Shown piece by piece: positions 1 through 12,000 of a stretch of DNA of 64,000 nt. The stretch covers positions 92,666,311-92,730,310 of the forward strand of contig OY282560.1 of assembly GCA_958295665.1 (NCBI GenBank), given 5' to 3'. The notes beneath the pieces are model-generated. The model did not search any database. It was not told where the DNA came from and saw only the letters and a list, made by a program, of their open reading frames with translations. This DNA comes from Tipula vernalis. Taxonomy: Eukaryota; Arthropoda; Insecta; Diptera; Tipulidae. A program made the translations under genes and the position numbers. Numbering within the stretch: position 1 is the first letter of the stretch; the number at the start of each line of letters is the position of its first letter.

Positions 1-3000
1 ATTTTCATTTTGATTGCTCGATTGTTTCTATACATTTCTTAGAAAATTCAATTTTATTGAAAATTAACTGGGCTATAGCCCACAAGTTTTTGGGCGGCAA
101 AAATCTAAAATGGTCCGATTACGATGCTTGAGACTTCTATCAATAGGTTTCGGGACGTGTAATTGCTGTGACAATTTTCATTTTGATTGCTCGATTATTT
201 CTAAACATTTCTTAGAAAATTCAATTTTATTGAAAATTAACTGGGCTATAGCCCACAAGTTTTTGGGCGGCAAAAATCTAAATTGGTCCGATTACGATGG
301 TTGATACCTCTATCAATAGGTTTCGGGACGTGTAATTGCTGTGACAATTTTCATTTTGATTGCTCGATTATTTCTAAACATTTCTTAGAAATTTCAATTT
401 TATTAAAAATCAACTGTGCTATAGCCCACAAGTTTTTGGGCGGCAAAAATCTAAAATGGTCCAATTACGATGGTTGATACCTCTATCAATAGGTTTCGGG
501 ACCTGTAATTGCTGTGACAATTTTCATTTTGATTGCTCGATTGTTTCTATACATTTCTTAGAAAATTCAATTTTATTGAAAATAAACTGGGCTATAGCCC
601 ACAAGTTTTTGGGCGGCAAAAATCTAAAATGGTCCGATTACGATGCTTGAGACTTCTATCAATAGGTTTCGGGACGTGTAATTGCTGTGACAATTTTCAT
701 TTTGATTGCTCGATTATTTCTAAACATTTCTTAGAAAATTCAATTTTATTGAAAATTAACTGGGCTATAGCCCACAAGTTTTTGGGCGGCAAAAATCTAA
801 AATGGTCCGATTACGATGGTTGATACCTCTATCAATAGGTTTCGGGACCTGTAATTGCTGTGACAATTTTCATTTTGATTGCTCGATTGTTTCTATACAT
901 TTCTTAGAAAATTCAATTTTATTGAAAATTAACTGGGCTATAGCCCACAAGTTTTTGGGCGGCAAAAATCTAAAATGGTCCGATTACGATGGTTGATACC
1001 TCTATCAATAGGTTTCAAGACGTGTAATTGCTGTGACAATTTTCACTTTGATTGCTCGATTATTTCTAAACATTTCTTAGAAAATTCAATTTTATTGAAA
1101 ATTAACTGGGCTATAGCCCACAAGTTTTTGGGCAGCAAAAATCTAAAATGCTCCGATTACGATGGTTGATACCTCTATCAAAAGGTTTCGGGACCTGTAA
1201 TTGCTGTGACAATTTTCAGTTTGATTGCTCGATTGTTTTTAAACATTTCTTAGAAAATTCAATTTTATTGAAAATTAACTGTGCTATAGCCCACAAGTTT
1301 TTGGGCGGCAAAAATCTAAAATGGTCCGATTACGATGGTTGATACCTCTATCAATAGGTTTCGGGACCTGTAATTGCTGTGACAATTTTCATTTTGATTG
1401 CTCGATTGTTTCTATACATTTCTTAGAAAATTCAATTTTATTGAAAATTAACTGGGCTATAGCCCACAAGTTTTTGGGCAGCAAAAATCTAAAATGCTCC
1501 GATTACGATGGTTGATACCTCTATCAAAAGGTTTCGGGACCTGTAATTGCTGTGACAATTTTCAGTTTGATTGCTCGATTGTTTTTAAACATTTCTTAGA
1601 AAATTCAATTTTATTGAAAATTAACTGTGCTATAGCCCACAAGTTTTTGGGCGGCAAAAATCTAAAATGGTCCGATTACGATGGTTGATACCTCTATCAA
1701 TAGGTTTCGGGACGTGTAATTGCTGTGACAATTTTCATTTTGATTGCTCGATTATTTCTAAACATTTCTTAGAAAATTCAATTTTATTGAAAATTAACTG
1801 GGCTATAGCCCACAAGTTTTTGGGCGGCAAAAATCTAAAATGGTCCGATTACGATGGTTGATACCTCTATCAATAGGTTTCGGGACCTGTAATTGCTGTG
1901 ACAATTTTCATTTTGATTGCTCGATTATTTCTATACATTTCTTAGAAAATTCAATTTTATTGAAAATTAACTGGGCTATAGCCCACAAGTTTTTGGGCGG
2001 CAAAAATCTAAAATGGTCCGATTACGATGGTTGATACCTCTATCAATAGGTTTCGGGACCTGTAATTGCTGTGACAATTTTCATTTTGATTGCTCGATTG
2101 TTTCTATACATTTCTTAGAAAATTCAATTTTATTGAAAATTAACTGGGCTATAGCCCACAAGTTTTTGGGCGGCAAAAATCTAAAATGCTCCGATTACGA
2201 TGGTTGATACCTCTATCAATAGGTTTCAAGACGTGTAATTGCTGTGACAATTTTCACTTTGATTGCTCGATTATTTCTAAACATTTCTTAGAAAATTCAA
2301 TTTTATTGAAAATTAACTGGGCTATAGCCCACAAGTTTTTGGGCAGCAAAAATCTAAAATGCTCCGATTACGATGGTTGATACCTCTATCAAAAGGTTTC
2401 GGGACCTGTAATTGCTGTGACAATTTTCAGTTTGATTGCTCGATTGTTTTTAAACATTTCTTAGAAAATTCAATTTTATTGAAAATTAACTGTGCTATAG
2501 CCCACAAGTTTTTGGGCGGCAAAAATCTAAAATGGTCCGATTACGATGGTTGATACCTCTATCAATAGGTTTCGGGACGTGTAATTGCTGTGACAATTCT
2601 CACTTTGATTGCTCGATTATTTCTAAACATTTCTTAGAAAATTCAATTTTATTGAAAATTAACTGGGCTATAGCCCACAAGTTTTTGGGCGGCAAAAATC
2701 TAAAATGGTCCGATTACGATGGTTGATACCTCTATCAATAGGTTTCGGGACCTGTAATTGCTGTGACAATTTTCATTTTGATTGCTCGATTATTTCTATA
2801 CATTTCTTAGAAAATTCAATTTTATTGAAAATTAACTGGGCTATAGCCCACAAGTTTTTGGGCGGCAAAAATCTAAAATGGTCCGATTACGATGGTTGAT
2901 ACCTCTATCAATAGGTTTCGGGACCTGTAATTGCTGTGACAATTTTCATTTTGATTGCTCGATTGTTTCTATACATTTCTTAGAAAATTCAATTTTATTG

Positions 3001-4087
3001 AAAATTAACTGGGCTATACCCACAAGTTTTTGGGCAGCAAAAATCTAAAATGCTCCGATTACGATGGTTGATACCTCTATCAAAAGGTTTCGGGACCTGT
3101 AATTGCTGTGACAATTTTCAGTTTGATTGCTCGATTGTTTTTAAACATTTCTTAGAAAATTCAATTTTATTGAAAATTAACTGTGCTATAGCCCACAAGT
3201 TTTTGGGCGGCAAAAATCTAAAATGGTCCGATTACGATGGTTGATACCTCTATCAATAGGTTTCGGGACATGTAATTGCTGTGACAATTTCCATTTTGAT
3301 TGCTCGATTGTTTCTATACATTTCTTAGAAAATTCAATTTTATTGAAAATTAACTGGGCTATAGCCCACAAGTTTTTGGGCGGCAAAAATCTAAAATGCT
3401 CCGATTACGATGGTTGATACCTCTATCAATAGGTTTCAAGACGTGTAATTGCTGTGACAATTTTCATTTTGATTGCTCGATTATTTCTAAACATTTCTTA
3501 GAAATTTCAATTTTATTAAAAATCAACTCTGCTATAGCCCACAAGTTTTTGGGCGGTAAAAATCTAAAATGGTCCGATTACGATGGTTGATACCTCTATC
3601 AATAGGTTTCGGGACCTGTAATTGCTGTGACAATTTTCAGTTTGATTGCTCGATTGTTTTTAAACATTTCTTAGAAAATTCAATTTTATTGAAAATTAAC
3701 TGTGCTATAGCCCACAAGTTTTTGGGCGGCAAAAATCTAAAATGGTCCGATTACGATGGTTGATACCTCTATCAATAGGTTTCGGGACGTGTAATTGCTG
3801 TGACAATTTTCACTTTGATTTCTCGATTATTTCTAAACATTTCTTAGAAAATTCAATTTTATTGAAAATTAACTGTGCTATAGCCCACAAGTTTTTGGGC
3901 GGCAAAAATCTAAAATGGTCCGATTACGATGGTTGATACCTCTATCAAAAGGTTTCGAGACGTGTAATTGCTGTGACAATTTTCATTTTGATTGCTCGAT
4001 TGTTTTTAAACATTTCTTAGAAAATTCAATTTTATTGAAAATTAACTGTGCTATAGCCCACAAGTTTTTGGGCGGCAAAAATCTAAA
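1..4087 (+). repeat. Left block: F, D and Q monomers with a 5-monomer duplication
   Basis: After a partial D copy, the order from 110 is A G D A D F Q D Q, then F x D F Q F x D Q, then D G Q F Q-like. Here x (1840, 2705) is an F/D recombinant with 88A and 95T. Monomers 1494-2358 repeat as 2359 onward at 865 bp, with the fifth member missing from the second copy. TTTCAAGACG replaces TTTCGGGAC at 975, 2186 and 3396. That mark is otherwise seen only in the last partial monomer of the window. Confidence 0.8.
2878..3049 (+). repeat. 172-bp monomer, 1-bp deletion in the palindrome
   Basis: GGGCTATAGCCC reads GGGCTATACCC at about 3011-3021 (one G lost). The front matches the D copy at 2013 and the end (160A, then ATGCTCC) matches the end of the copy at 2186. 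It therefore looks like a D/F fusion produced by unequal exchange that removed one monomer. Confidence 0.85.
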
Positions 4088-5471
4088 ATGGTCCGATTAC
4101 GATGGTTGATACCTCTATCAATAGGTTTCGGGACGTGTAATTGCTGTGACAATTTTCATTTTGATTGCTCGATTATTTCTAAACATTTCTTAGAAAATTC
4201 AATTTTATTGAAAATTAACTGGGCTATAGCCCACAAGTTTTTGGGCGGCAAAAATCTAAAATGGTCCGATTACGATGCTTGAGACTTCTATCAATAGGTT
4301 TCGGGACGTGTAATTGCTGTGACAAATTTCATTTTGATTGCTCGATTATTTCTAAACATTTCTTAGAAAATTCAATTTTATTGAAAATTAACTGGGCTAT
4401 AGCCCACAAGTTTTTGGGCGGCAAAAATCTAAAATGGTCCGATTACGATGGTTGATACCTCTATCAATAGGTTTCGGGACCTGTAATTGCTGTGACAATT
4501 TTCATTTTGATTGCTCGATTGTTTCTAAACATTTCTTAGAAAATTCAATTTTATTGAAAATTAACTGGGCTATAGCCCACAAGTTTTTGGGCGGCAAAAA
4601 TCTAAATTTGTCCGATTACGATGGTTGATACCTCTATCAATAGGTTTCGGGACGTGTAATTGCTGTGACAATTTTCATTTTGATTGCTCGATTATTTCTA
4701 AACATTTCTTAGAAAATTCAATTTTATTGAAAATTAACTGGGCTATAGCCCACAAGTTTTTGGGCGGCAAAAATCTAAAATGGTCCGATTACGATGGTTG
4801 ATACCTCTATCAATAGGTTTCGGGACCTGTAATTGCTGTGACAATTTTCATTTTGATTGCTCGATTATTTCTAAACATTTCTTAGAAATTTCAATTTTAT
4901 TAAAAATCAACTGTGCTATAGCCCACAAGTTTTTGGGCGGTAAAAATCTAAAATGGTCCGTTTACGATGGTTGATACCTCTATCAATAGGTTTCGGGACG
5001 TGTAATTGCTGTGACAATTTTCATTTTGATTGCTCGATTATTTCTTAACATTTCTTAGAAATTTCAATTTTATTAAAAATCAACTGTGCTATAGCCCACA
5101 AGTTTTTGGGCGGTAAAAATCTAAAATGGTCCGATTACGATGGTTGATACCTCTATCAATAGGTTTCGGGACCTGTAATTGCTGTGACAATTTTCATTTT
5201 GATTGCTCGATTGTTTCTAAACATTTCTTAGAAAATTCAATTTTATTGAAAATTAACTGGGCTATAGCCCACAAGTTTTTGGGCGGCAAAAATCTAAATT
5301 TGTCCGATTACGATGGTTGATACCTCTATCAATAGGTTTCGGGACGTGTAATTGCTGTGACAATTTTCATTTTGATTGCTCGATTATTTCTAAACATTTC
5401 TTAGAAAATTCAATTTTATTGAAAATTAACTGGGCTATAGCCCACAAGTTTTTGGGCGGCAAAAATCTAAA
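4088..5471 (+). repeat. 8-monomer higher-order unit, copy 1
   Basis: The order is F A E F G G-like E F, 1,384 bp. Private marks are ACAAATTTC (about 4321) in the A monomer, AAATTTGTCC after both E monomers, and TCCGTTTACG at about 4958. The sixth member (4953) has the 94T change. The same order follows immediately as copy 2. Confidence 0.9.
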
Positions 5472-6855
5472 ATGGTCCGATTACGATGGTTGATACCTCT
5501 ATCAATAGGTTTCGGGACGTGTAATTGCTGTGACAATTTTCATTTTGATTGCTCGATTATTTCTAAACATTTCTTAGAAAATTCAATTTTATTGAAAATT
5601 AACTGGGCTATAGCCCACAAGTTTTTGGGCGGCAAAAATCTAAAATGGTCCGATTACGATGCTTGAGACTTCTATCAATAGGTTTCGGGACCTGTAATTG
5701 CTGTGACAAATTTCATTTTGATTGCTCGATTATTTCTAAACATTTCTTAGAAAATTCAATTTTATTGAAAATTAACTGGGCTATAGCCCACAAGTTTTTG
5801 GGCGGCAAAAATCTAAAATGGTCCGATTACGATGGTTGATACCTCTATCAATAGGTTTCGGGACCTGTAATTGCTGTGACAATTTTCATTTTGATTGCTC
5901 GATTGTTTCTAAACATTTCTTAGAAAATTCAATTTTATTGAAAATTAACTGGGCTATAGCCCACAAGTTTTTGGGCGGCAAAAATCTAAATTTGTCCGAT
6001 TACGATGGTTGATACCTCTATCAATAGGTTTCGGGACGTGTAATTGCTGTGACAATTTTCATTTTGATTGCTCGATTATTTCTAAACATTTCTTAGAAAA
6101 TTCAATTTTATTGAAAATTAACTGGGCTATAGCCCACAAGTTTTTGGGCGGCAAAAATCTAAAATGGTCCGATTACGATGGTTGATACCTCTATCAATAG
6201 GTTTCGGGACCTGTAATTGCTGTGACAATTTTCATTTTGATTGCTCGATTATTTCTAAACATTTCTTAGAAATTTCAATTTTATTAAAAATCAACTGTGC
6301 TATAGCCCACAAGTTTTTGGGCGGTAAAAATCTAAAATGGTCCGTTTACGATGGTTGATACCTCTATCAATAGGTTTCGGGACGTGTAATTGCTGTGACA
6401 ATTTTCATTTTGATTGCTCGATTATTTCTAAACATTTCTTAGAAATTTCAATTTTATTAAAAATCAACTGTGCTATAGCCCACAAGTTTTTGGGCGGTAA
6501 AAATCTAAAATGGTCCGATTACGATGGTTGATACCTCTATCAATAGGTTTCGGGACCTGTAATTGCTGTGACAATTTTCATTTTGATTGCTCGATTGTTT
6601 CTAAACATTTCTTAGAAAATTCAATTTTATTGAAAATTAACTGGGCTATAGCCCACAAGTTTTTGGGCGGCAAAAATCTAAATTTGTCCGATTACGATGG
6701 TTGATACCTCTATCAATAGGTTTCGGGACGTGTAATTGCTGTGACAATTTTCATTTTGATTGCTCGATTATTTCTAAACATTTCTTAGAAAATTCAATTT
6801 TATTGAAAATTAACTGGGCTATAGCCCACAAGTTTTTGGGCGGCAAAAATCTAAA
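5472..6855 (+). repeat. 8-monomer higher-order unit, copy 2
   Basis: Same order and private marks as 4088-5471, shifted by exactly 1,384 bp. By eye I saw only two differences: position 48 of the second monomer, and 94A instead of 94T in the sixth. This suggests a recent tandem duplication. A third copy begins at 6856 but departs within the second monomer (7029). Confidence 0.9.
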
Positions 6856-8578
6856 ATGGTCCGATTACGATGGTTGATACCTCTATCAATAGGTTTCGGG
6901 ACGTGTAATTGCTGTGACAATTTTCATTTTGATTGCTCGATTATTTCTAAACATTTCTTAGAAAATTCAATTTTATTGAAAATTAACTGGGGTATAGCCC
7001 ACAAATTTTTGGGCGGCAAAAATCTAAAATGGTCCGATTACGATGCTTGAGACTTCTATCAATAGGTTTCGGGACGTGTAATTGCTGTGACAATTTTCAT
7101 TTTGATTGCTCGATTATTTCTAAACATTTCTTAGAAAATTCAATTTTATTAAAAATCAACTGTGCTATAGCCCACAAGTTTTTGGGCGGCAAAAATCTAA
7201 AATGGTCCGATTACGATGGTTGATACCTCTATCAATAGGTTTCGGGACGTGTAATTGCTGGGACAATTTTCATTTTGATTGCTCGATTATTTCTAAACAT
7301 TTCTTAGAAAATTCAATTTTATTGAAAATCAACTGTGCTATAGCCTACAAGTTTTTGGGCGGCAAAAATCTAAAATGCTCCGATTACGATGGTTGATACC
7401 TCTATCAATAGGTTTCGGGACCTGTAATTGCTGGGACAATTTTCATTTTGATTGCTCGATTATTTCTAAACATTTCTTAGAAAATTCAATTTTATTGAAA
7501 ATTAACTGTGCTATAGCCCACAAGTTTTTGGGCGGCAAAAATCTAAAATGGTCCGATTACGATGGTTGATACCTCTATCAATAGGTTTCGGGACGTGTAA
7601 TTGCTGTGACAATTTTCATTTTGATTGCTCGATTATTTCTAAACATTTCTTAGAAAATCCAATTTTATTGAAAATTAACTGGGCTATAGCCCACAAGTTT
7701 TTGGGCGGCAAAAATCTAAAATGGTCCGATTACGATGGTTGATACCTCTATCAATAGGTTTCGGGACCTGTAATTGCTGTGACAATTTTCATTTTGATTG
7801 CTCGATTGTTTCTATACATTTCTTAGAAAATTCAATTTTATTGAAAATTAACTGGCCCACAAGTTTTTGGGCGGCAAAAATCTAAAATGGTCCGTTTACG
7901 ATGGTTGATACCTCTATCAATAGGTTTCGGGACGTGTAATTGCTGTGACAATTTTCATTTTGATTGCTCGATTGTTTCTATACATTTCTTAGAAAATTCA
8001 ATTTTATTGAAAATTAACTGGGCTATAGCCCACAAGTTTTTGGGCGGCAAAAATCTAAAATGGTCCGATTACGATGCTTGAGACTTCTATCAATAGGTTT
8101 CGGGACGTGTAATTGCTGTGACAATTTTCATTTTGATTGCTCGATTGTTTCTATACATTTCTTAGAAAATTCAATTTTATTGAAAATTAACTGTGCTATA
8201 GCCCACAAGTTTTTGGGCGGCAAAAATCTAAAATGCTCCGATTACGATGGTTGATACCTCTATCAATAGGTTTCGGGACGTGTAATTGCTGTGACAATTT
8301 TCATTTTGATTGCTCGATTATTTCTAAACATTTCTTAGAAAATTCAATTTTATTGAAAATTAACTGGGCTATAGCCCACAAGTTTTTGGGCGGCAAAAAT
8401 CTAAATTGGTCCGATTACGATGGTTGATACCTCTATCAATAGGTTTCGGGACGTGTAATTGCTGTGACAATTTTCATTTTGATTGCTCGATTATTTCTAA
8501 ACATTTCTTAGAAATTTCAATTTTATTAAAAATCAACTGTGCTATAGCCCACAAGTTTTTGGGCGGCAAAAATCTAAA
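6856..8578 (+). repeat. Mixed block with private variants
   Basis: Order: F, a C-head copy with mixed tail, two copies with CTGGGAC instead of CTGTGAC (7202, 7375), F with AAAATCCAATT (7548), short D (7721), D (7887), C-head/95T copy (8060), F, G. At 6856 the palindrome reads GGGGTATAGCCC. The 7548-7887 marks recur elsewhere: AAAATCCAATT before a D copy at 23288, and the short D plus TCCGTTTACG at 56189-56355. Confidence 0.75.
7721..7886 (+). repeat. 166-bp monomer, 7-bp deletion of the palindrome centre
   Basis: AACTGGCCCACAAG at about 7850-7863 lacks 7 bp of the GGGCTATAGCCC region. The next monomer begins with TCCGTTTACG. The same deletion and the same following mark occur at 56189/56355, so the two loci probably share an ancestor. 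Confidence 0.9.
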
Positions 8579-8975
8579 ATGGTCCGATTACGATGGTTGA
8601 TACCTCTATCAATAGGTTTCGGGACCTGTAATTGCTGTGACAATTTTCATTTTGATTGCTCGATTGTTTCTATACATTTCTTAGAAAATTCAATTTTATT
8701 GAAAATTAACTGGGCTATAGCCCACAAGTTTTTGGGCGGCAAAAATCTAAAATGGTCCGATTACGATGCTTGAGACTTCTATCAATAGGTTTCGGGACGT
8801 GTAATTGCTGTGACAATTTTCATTTTGATTGCTCGATTATTTCTAAACATTTCTTAGAAATTTCAATTTTATTAAAAATCAACTGTGCTATAGCCCACAA
8901 GTTTTTGGGCGGCAAAAATCTAAAATGGTCCGATTACGATGGTTGATACCTCTATCAATAGGTTTCGGGACCTGT

Positions 8976-8991
8976 AATTGCTGTGACAATT
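8976..8991. repeat. AATTG-N6-CAATT dyad in the conserved block
   Basis: AATTGCTGTGACAATT (positions 52-67) has 5-bp inverted arms around CTGTGA. It lies in a stretch with very few recurrent variants across the array, so it is a candidate site for a sequence-specific protein. No known box is recognised. Confidence 0.6.
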
Positions 8992-9022
8992 TTCATTTTG
9001 ATTGCTCGATTGTTTCTAAACA

Positions 9023-9033
9023 TTTCTTAGAAA
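9023..9033. repeat. TTTCT-T-AGAAA interrupted palindrome
   Basis: Positions 99-109 form 5-bp inverted arms around one T. The site is nearly invariant; one copy (33061-33080 region) has a C in it. Confidence 0.65.
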
Positions 9034-9034
9034 A

Positions 9035-9049
9035 TTCAATTTTATTGAA
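9035..9049. repeat. TTCAAT-TTT-ATTGAA inverted repeat
   Basis: Positions 111-125 have 6-bp arms around TTT in EN-tail monomers. In EI tails the 123A change creates a C:A mismatch in the stem, so the two tail haplotypes differ in hairpin potential as well as sequence. Confidence 0.65.
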
Positions 9050-9056
9050 AATTAAC

Positions 9057-9070
9057 TGGGCTATAGCCCA
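9057..9070. repeat. 14-bp perfect palindrome in the reference monomer
   Basis: TGGGCTATAGCCCA at monomer positions 133-146 equals its own reverse complement. It is present in monomers with the 135G (EN) tail. In 135T tails it shrinks to the 8-bp core GCTATAGC. It could extrude as a small cruciform or bind a dimeric protein (inference). It is also where most of the array's length changes lie. Confidence 0.95.
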
Positions 9071-9083
9071 CAAGTTTTTGGGC
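9066..9083. repeat. Alternative hairpin sharing one palindrome arm
   Basis: The right palindrome arm GCCCA (142-146) is also complementary to TGGGC at 155-159, with the 8-base loop CAAGTTTT. In single-stranded DNA or RNA the two hairpins would exclude each other. The pairing is seen directly; any function is inference. Confidence 0.8.
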
Positions 9084-12000
9084 GGCAAAAATCTAAAATG
9101 GTCCGATTACGATGCTTGAGACTTCTATCAATAGGTTTCGGGACGTGTAATTGCTGTGACAATTTTCATTTTGATTGCTCGATTATTTCTAAACATTTCT
9201 TAGAAAATTCAATTTTATTGAAAATTAACTGGGCTATAGCCCACAAGTTTTTGGGCGGCAAAAATCTAAAATGGTCCGATTACGATGGTTGATACCTCTA
9301 TCAATAGGTTTCGGGACGTGTAATTGCTGTGACAATTTTCATTTTGATTGCTCGATTATTTCTAAATATTTCTTAGAAAATTCAATTTTATTGAAAATTA
9401 ACTGGGCTATAGCCCACAAGTTTTTGGGCGGCAAAAATCTAAAATGGTCCGATTACGATGCTTGAGACTTCTATCAATAGGTTTCGGGACGTGTAATTGC
9501 TGTGACAATTTTCATTTTGATTGCTCGATTATTTCTAAACATTTCTTAGAAATTTCAATTTTATTAAAAATCAACTTTGCTATAGCCCACAAGTTTTTGG
9601 GCGGCAAAAATCTAAAATGGTCCGATTACGATGGTTGATACCTCTATCAATAGGTTTCGGGACCTGTAATTGCTGTGACAATTTTCATTTTGATTGCTCG
9701 ATTGTTTCTATACATTTCTTAGAAAATTCAATTTTATTGAAAATTAACTGGGCTATAGCCCACAAGTTTTTGGGCGGCAAAAATCTAAAATGGTCCGATT
9801 ACGATGCTTGAGACTTCTATCAATAGGTTTCGGGACGTGTAATTGCTGTGACAATTTTCATTTTGATTGCTCGATTATTTCTTAACATTTCTTAGAAATT
9901 TCAATTTTATTAAAAATCAACTGTGCTATAGCCCACAAGTTTTTGGGCGGCAAAAATCTAAAATGGTCCGATTACGATGGTTGATACCTCTATCAATAGG
10001 TTTCGGGACCTGTAATTGCTGTGACAATTTTCATTTTGATTGCTCGATTGTTTCTAAACATTTCTTAGAAAATTCAATTTTATTGAAAATTAACTGGGCT
10101 ATAGCCCACAAGTTTTTGGGCGGCAAAAATCTAAAATGGTCCGATTACGATGCTTGAGACTTCTATCAATAGGTTTCGGGACGTGTAATTGCTGTGACAA
10201 TTTTCATTTTGATTGCTCGATTATTTCTAAACATTTCTTAGAAATTTCAATTTTATTAAAAATCAACTGTGTTATAGCCCACAAGTTTTTGGGCAGCAAA
10301 AATCTAAATTGGTCCGATTACGATGGTTGATACCTCTATCAAAAGGTTTCGGGACCTGTAATTGCTGTGACAATTTTCATTTTGATTGCTCGATTATTTC
10401 TAAATATTTCTTAGAAAATTCAATTTTATTGAAAATTAACTGGGCTATAGCCCACAAGTTTTTGGGCGGCAAAAATCTAAAATGGTCCGATTACGATGCT
10501 TGAGACTTCTATCAATAGGTTTCGGGACGTGTAATTGCTGTGACAATTTTCATTTTGATTGCTCGATTATTTCTAAACATTTCTTAGAAATTTAAATTTT
10601 ATTAAAAATCAACTTTGCTATAGCCCACAAGTTTTTGGGCGGCAAAAATCTAAAATGGTCCGATTACGATGGTTGATACCTCTATCAATAGGTTTCGGGA
10701 CGTGTAATTGCTGTGACAATTTTCATTTTGATTGCTCGATTATTTCTAAATATTTCTTAGAAAATTCAATTTTATTGAAAATTAACTGGGCTATAGCCCA
10801 CAAGTTTTTGGGCGGCAAAAATCTAAAATGGTCCGATTACGATGCTTGAGACTTCTATCAATAGGTTTCGGGACGTGTAATTGCTGTGACAATTTTCATT
10901 TTGATTGCTCGATTATTTCTAAACATTTCTTAGAAATTTCAATTTTATTAAAAATCAACTTTGCTATAGCCCACAAGTTTTTGGGCGGCAAAAATCTAAA
11001 ATGGTCCGATTACGATGGTTGATACCTCTATCAATAGGTTTCGGGACCTGTAATTGCTGTGACAATTTTCATTTTGATTGCTCGATTGTTTCTATACATT
11101 TCTTAGAAAATTCAATTTTATTGAAAATTAACTGGGCTATAGCCCACAAGTTTTTGGGCGGCAAAAATCTAAAATGGTCCGATTACGATGCTTGAGACTT
11201 CTATCAATAGGTTTCGGGACGTGTAATTGCTGTGACAATTTTCATTTTGATTGCTCGATTGTTTCTAAACATTTCTTAGAAAATTCAATTTTATTGAAAA
11301 TTAACTGGGCTATAGCCCACAAGTTTTTGGGCGGCAAAAATCTAAAATGGTCCGATTACGATGGTTGATACCTCTATCAATAGGTTTCGGGACCTGTAAT
11401 TGCTGTGACAATTTTCATTTTGATTGCTCGATTGTTTCTAAACATTTCTTAGAAAATTAAATTTTATTGAAAATTAACTGGGCTATAGCCCACAAGTTTT
11501 TGGGCGGCAAAAATCTAAAATGGTCCGATTACGATGCTTGAGACTTCTATCAATAGGTTTCGGGACGTGTAATTGCTGTGACAATTTTCATTTTGATTGC
11601 TCGATTATTTCTAAACATTTCTTAGAAATTTCAATTTTATTAAAAATCAACTGTGTTATAGCCCACAAGTTTTTGGGCAGCAAAAATCTAAATTGGTCCG
11701 ATTACGATGGTTGATACCTCTATCAAAAGGTTTCGGGACGTGTAATTGCTGTGACAATTTTCATTTTGATTGCTCGATTATTTCTAAATATTTCTTAGAA
11801 AATTCAATTTTATTGAAAATTAACTGGGCTATAGCCCACAAGTTTTTGGGCGGCAAAAATCTAAAATGGTCCGATTACGATGCTTGAGACTTCTATCAAT
11901 AGGTTTCGGGACGTGTAATTGCTGTGACAATTTTCATTTTGATTGCTCGATTATTTCTAAACATTTCTTAGAAATTTCAATTTTATTAAAAATCAACTTT

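Larger units (their letters stand above)
8988..9054. other. Phased A/T tracts, predicted bent DNA
   Basis: Runs of three to five A or T are centred near monomer positions 67, 73, 90, 95, 100, 109, 118 and 126. Those from 90 to 126 fall close to helical phase. Phased tracts are common in satellites and cause intrinsic curvature; curvature here is inferred, not computed. Confidence 0.55.
8925..9097 (+). repeat. Reference monomer (type E), close to the consensus
   Basis: This copy is used as the numbering reference. Position 1 is the ATGGTCC box. The head (18G 23T 26C) is followed by ATCAATAGG, TTTCGGGACC (48C), a conserved block TGTAATTGCTGTGACAATTT (49-68), an A/T-tract region (64-131), the GGGCTATAGCCC palindrome, TTTTTGGGCGGC and a short A-rich end. 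It has five CpGs (7, 13, 42, 83, 159). Its single open frame runs into the next copy and ends at the TGA of the next head; it is not considered coding. Confidence 0.95.

Noticed and set aside
533..823. Longer frames of 94-123 residues (also near 9867, 12289, 12635, 14461, 24576, 59642, 61706)
   Set aside because: They arise where a stop is lost or an indel joins frames of two monomers. They are by-products of the repeat.
8959..8975. Possible CENP-B box around TTTCGGGAC
   Set aside because: Only the CGGGA part matches. The essential TTCG...A..CGGG spacing is absent on both strands.
9061..9066. CTATAG / TATA as a promoter element
   Set aside because: It is the centre of the palindrome in every monomer, with no other promoter element or start evidence.
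9066..9083. GCCCA-loop-TGGGC followed by a T run as an intrinsic terminator
   Set aside because: The T run lies inside the hairpin loop rather than after the stem, and the context is eukaryotic satellite DNA.
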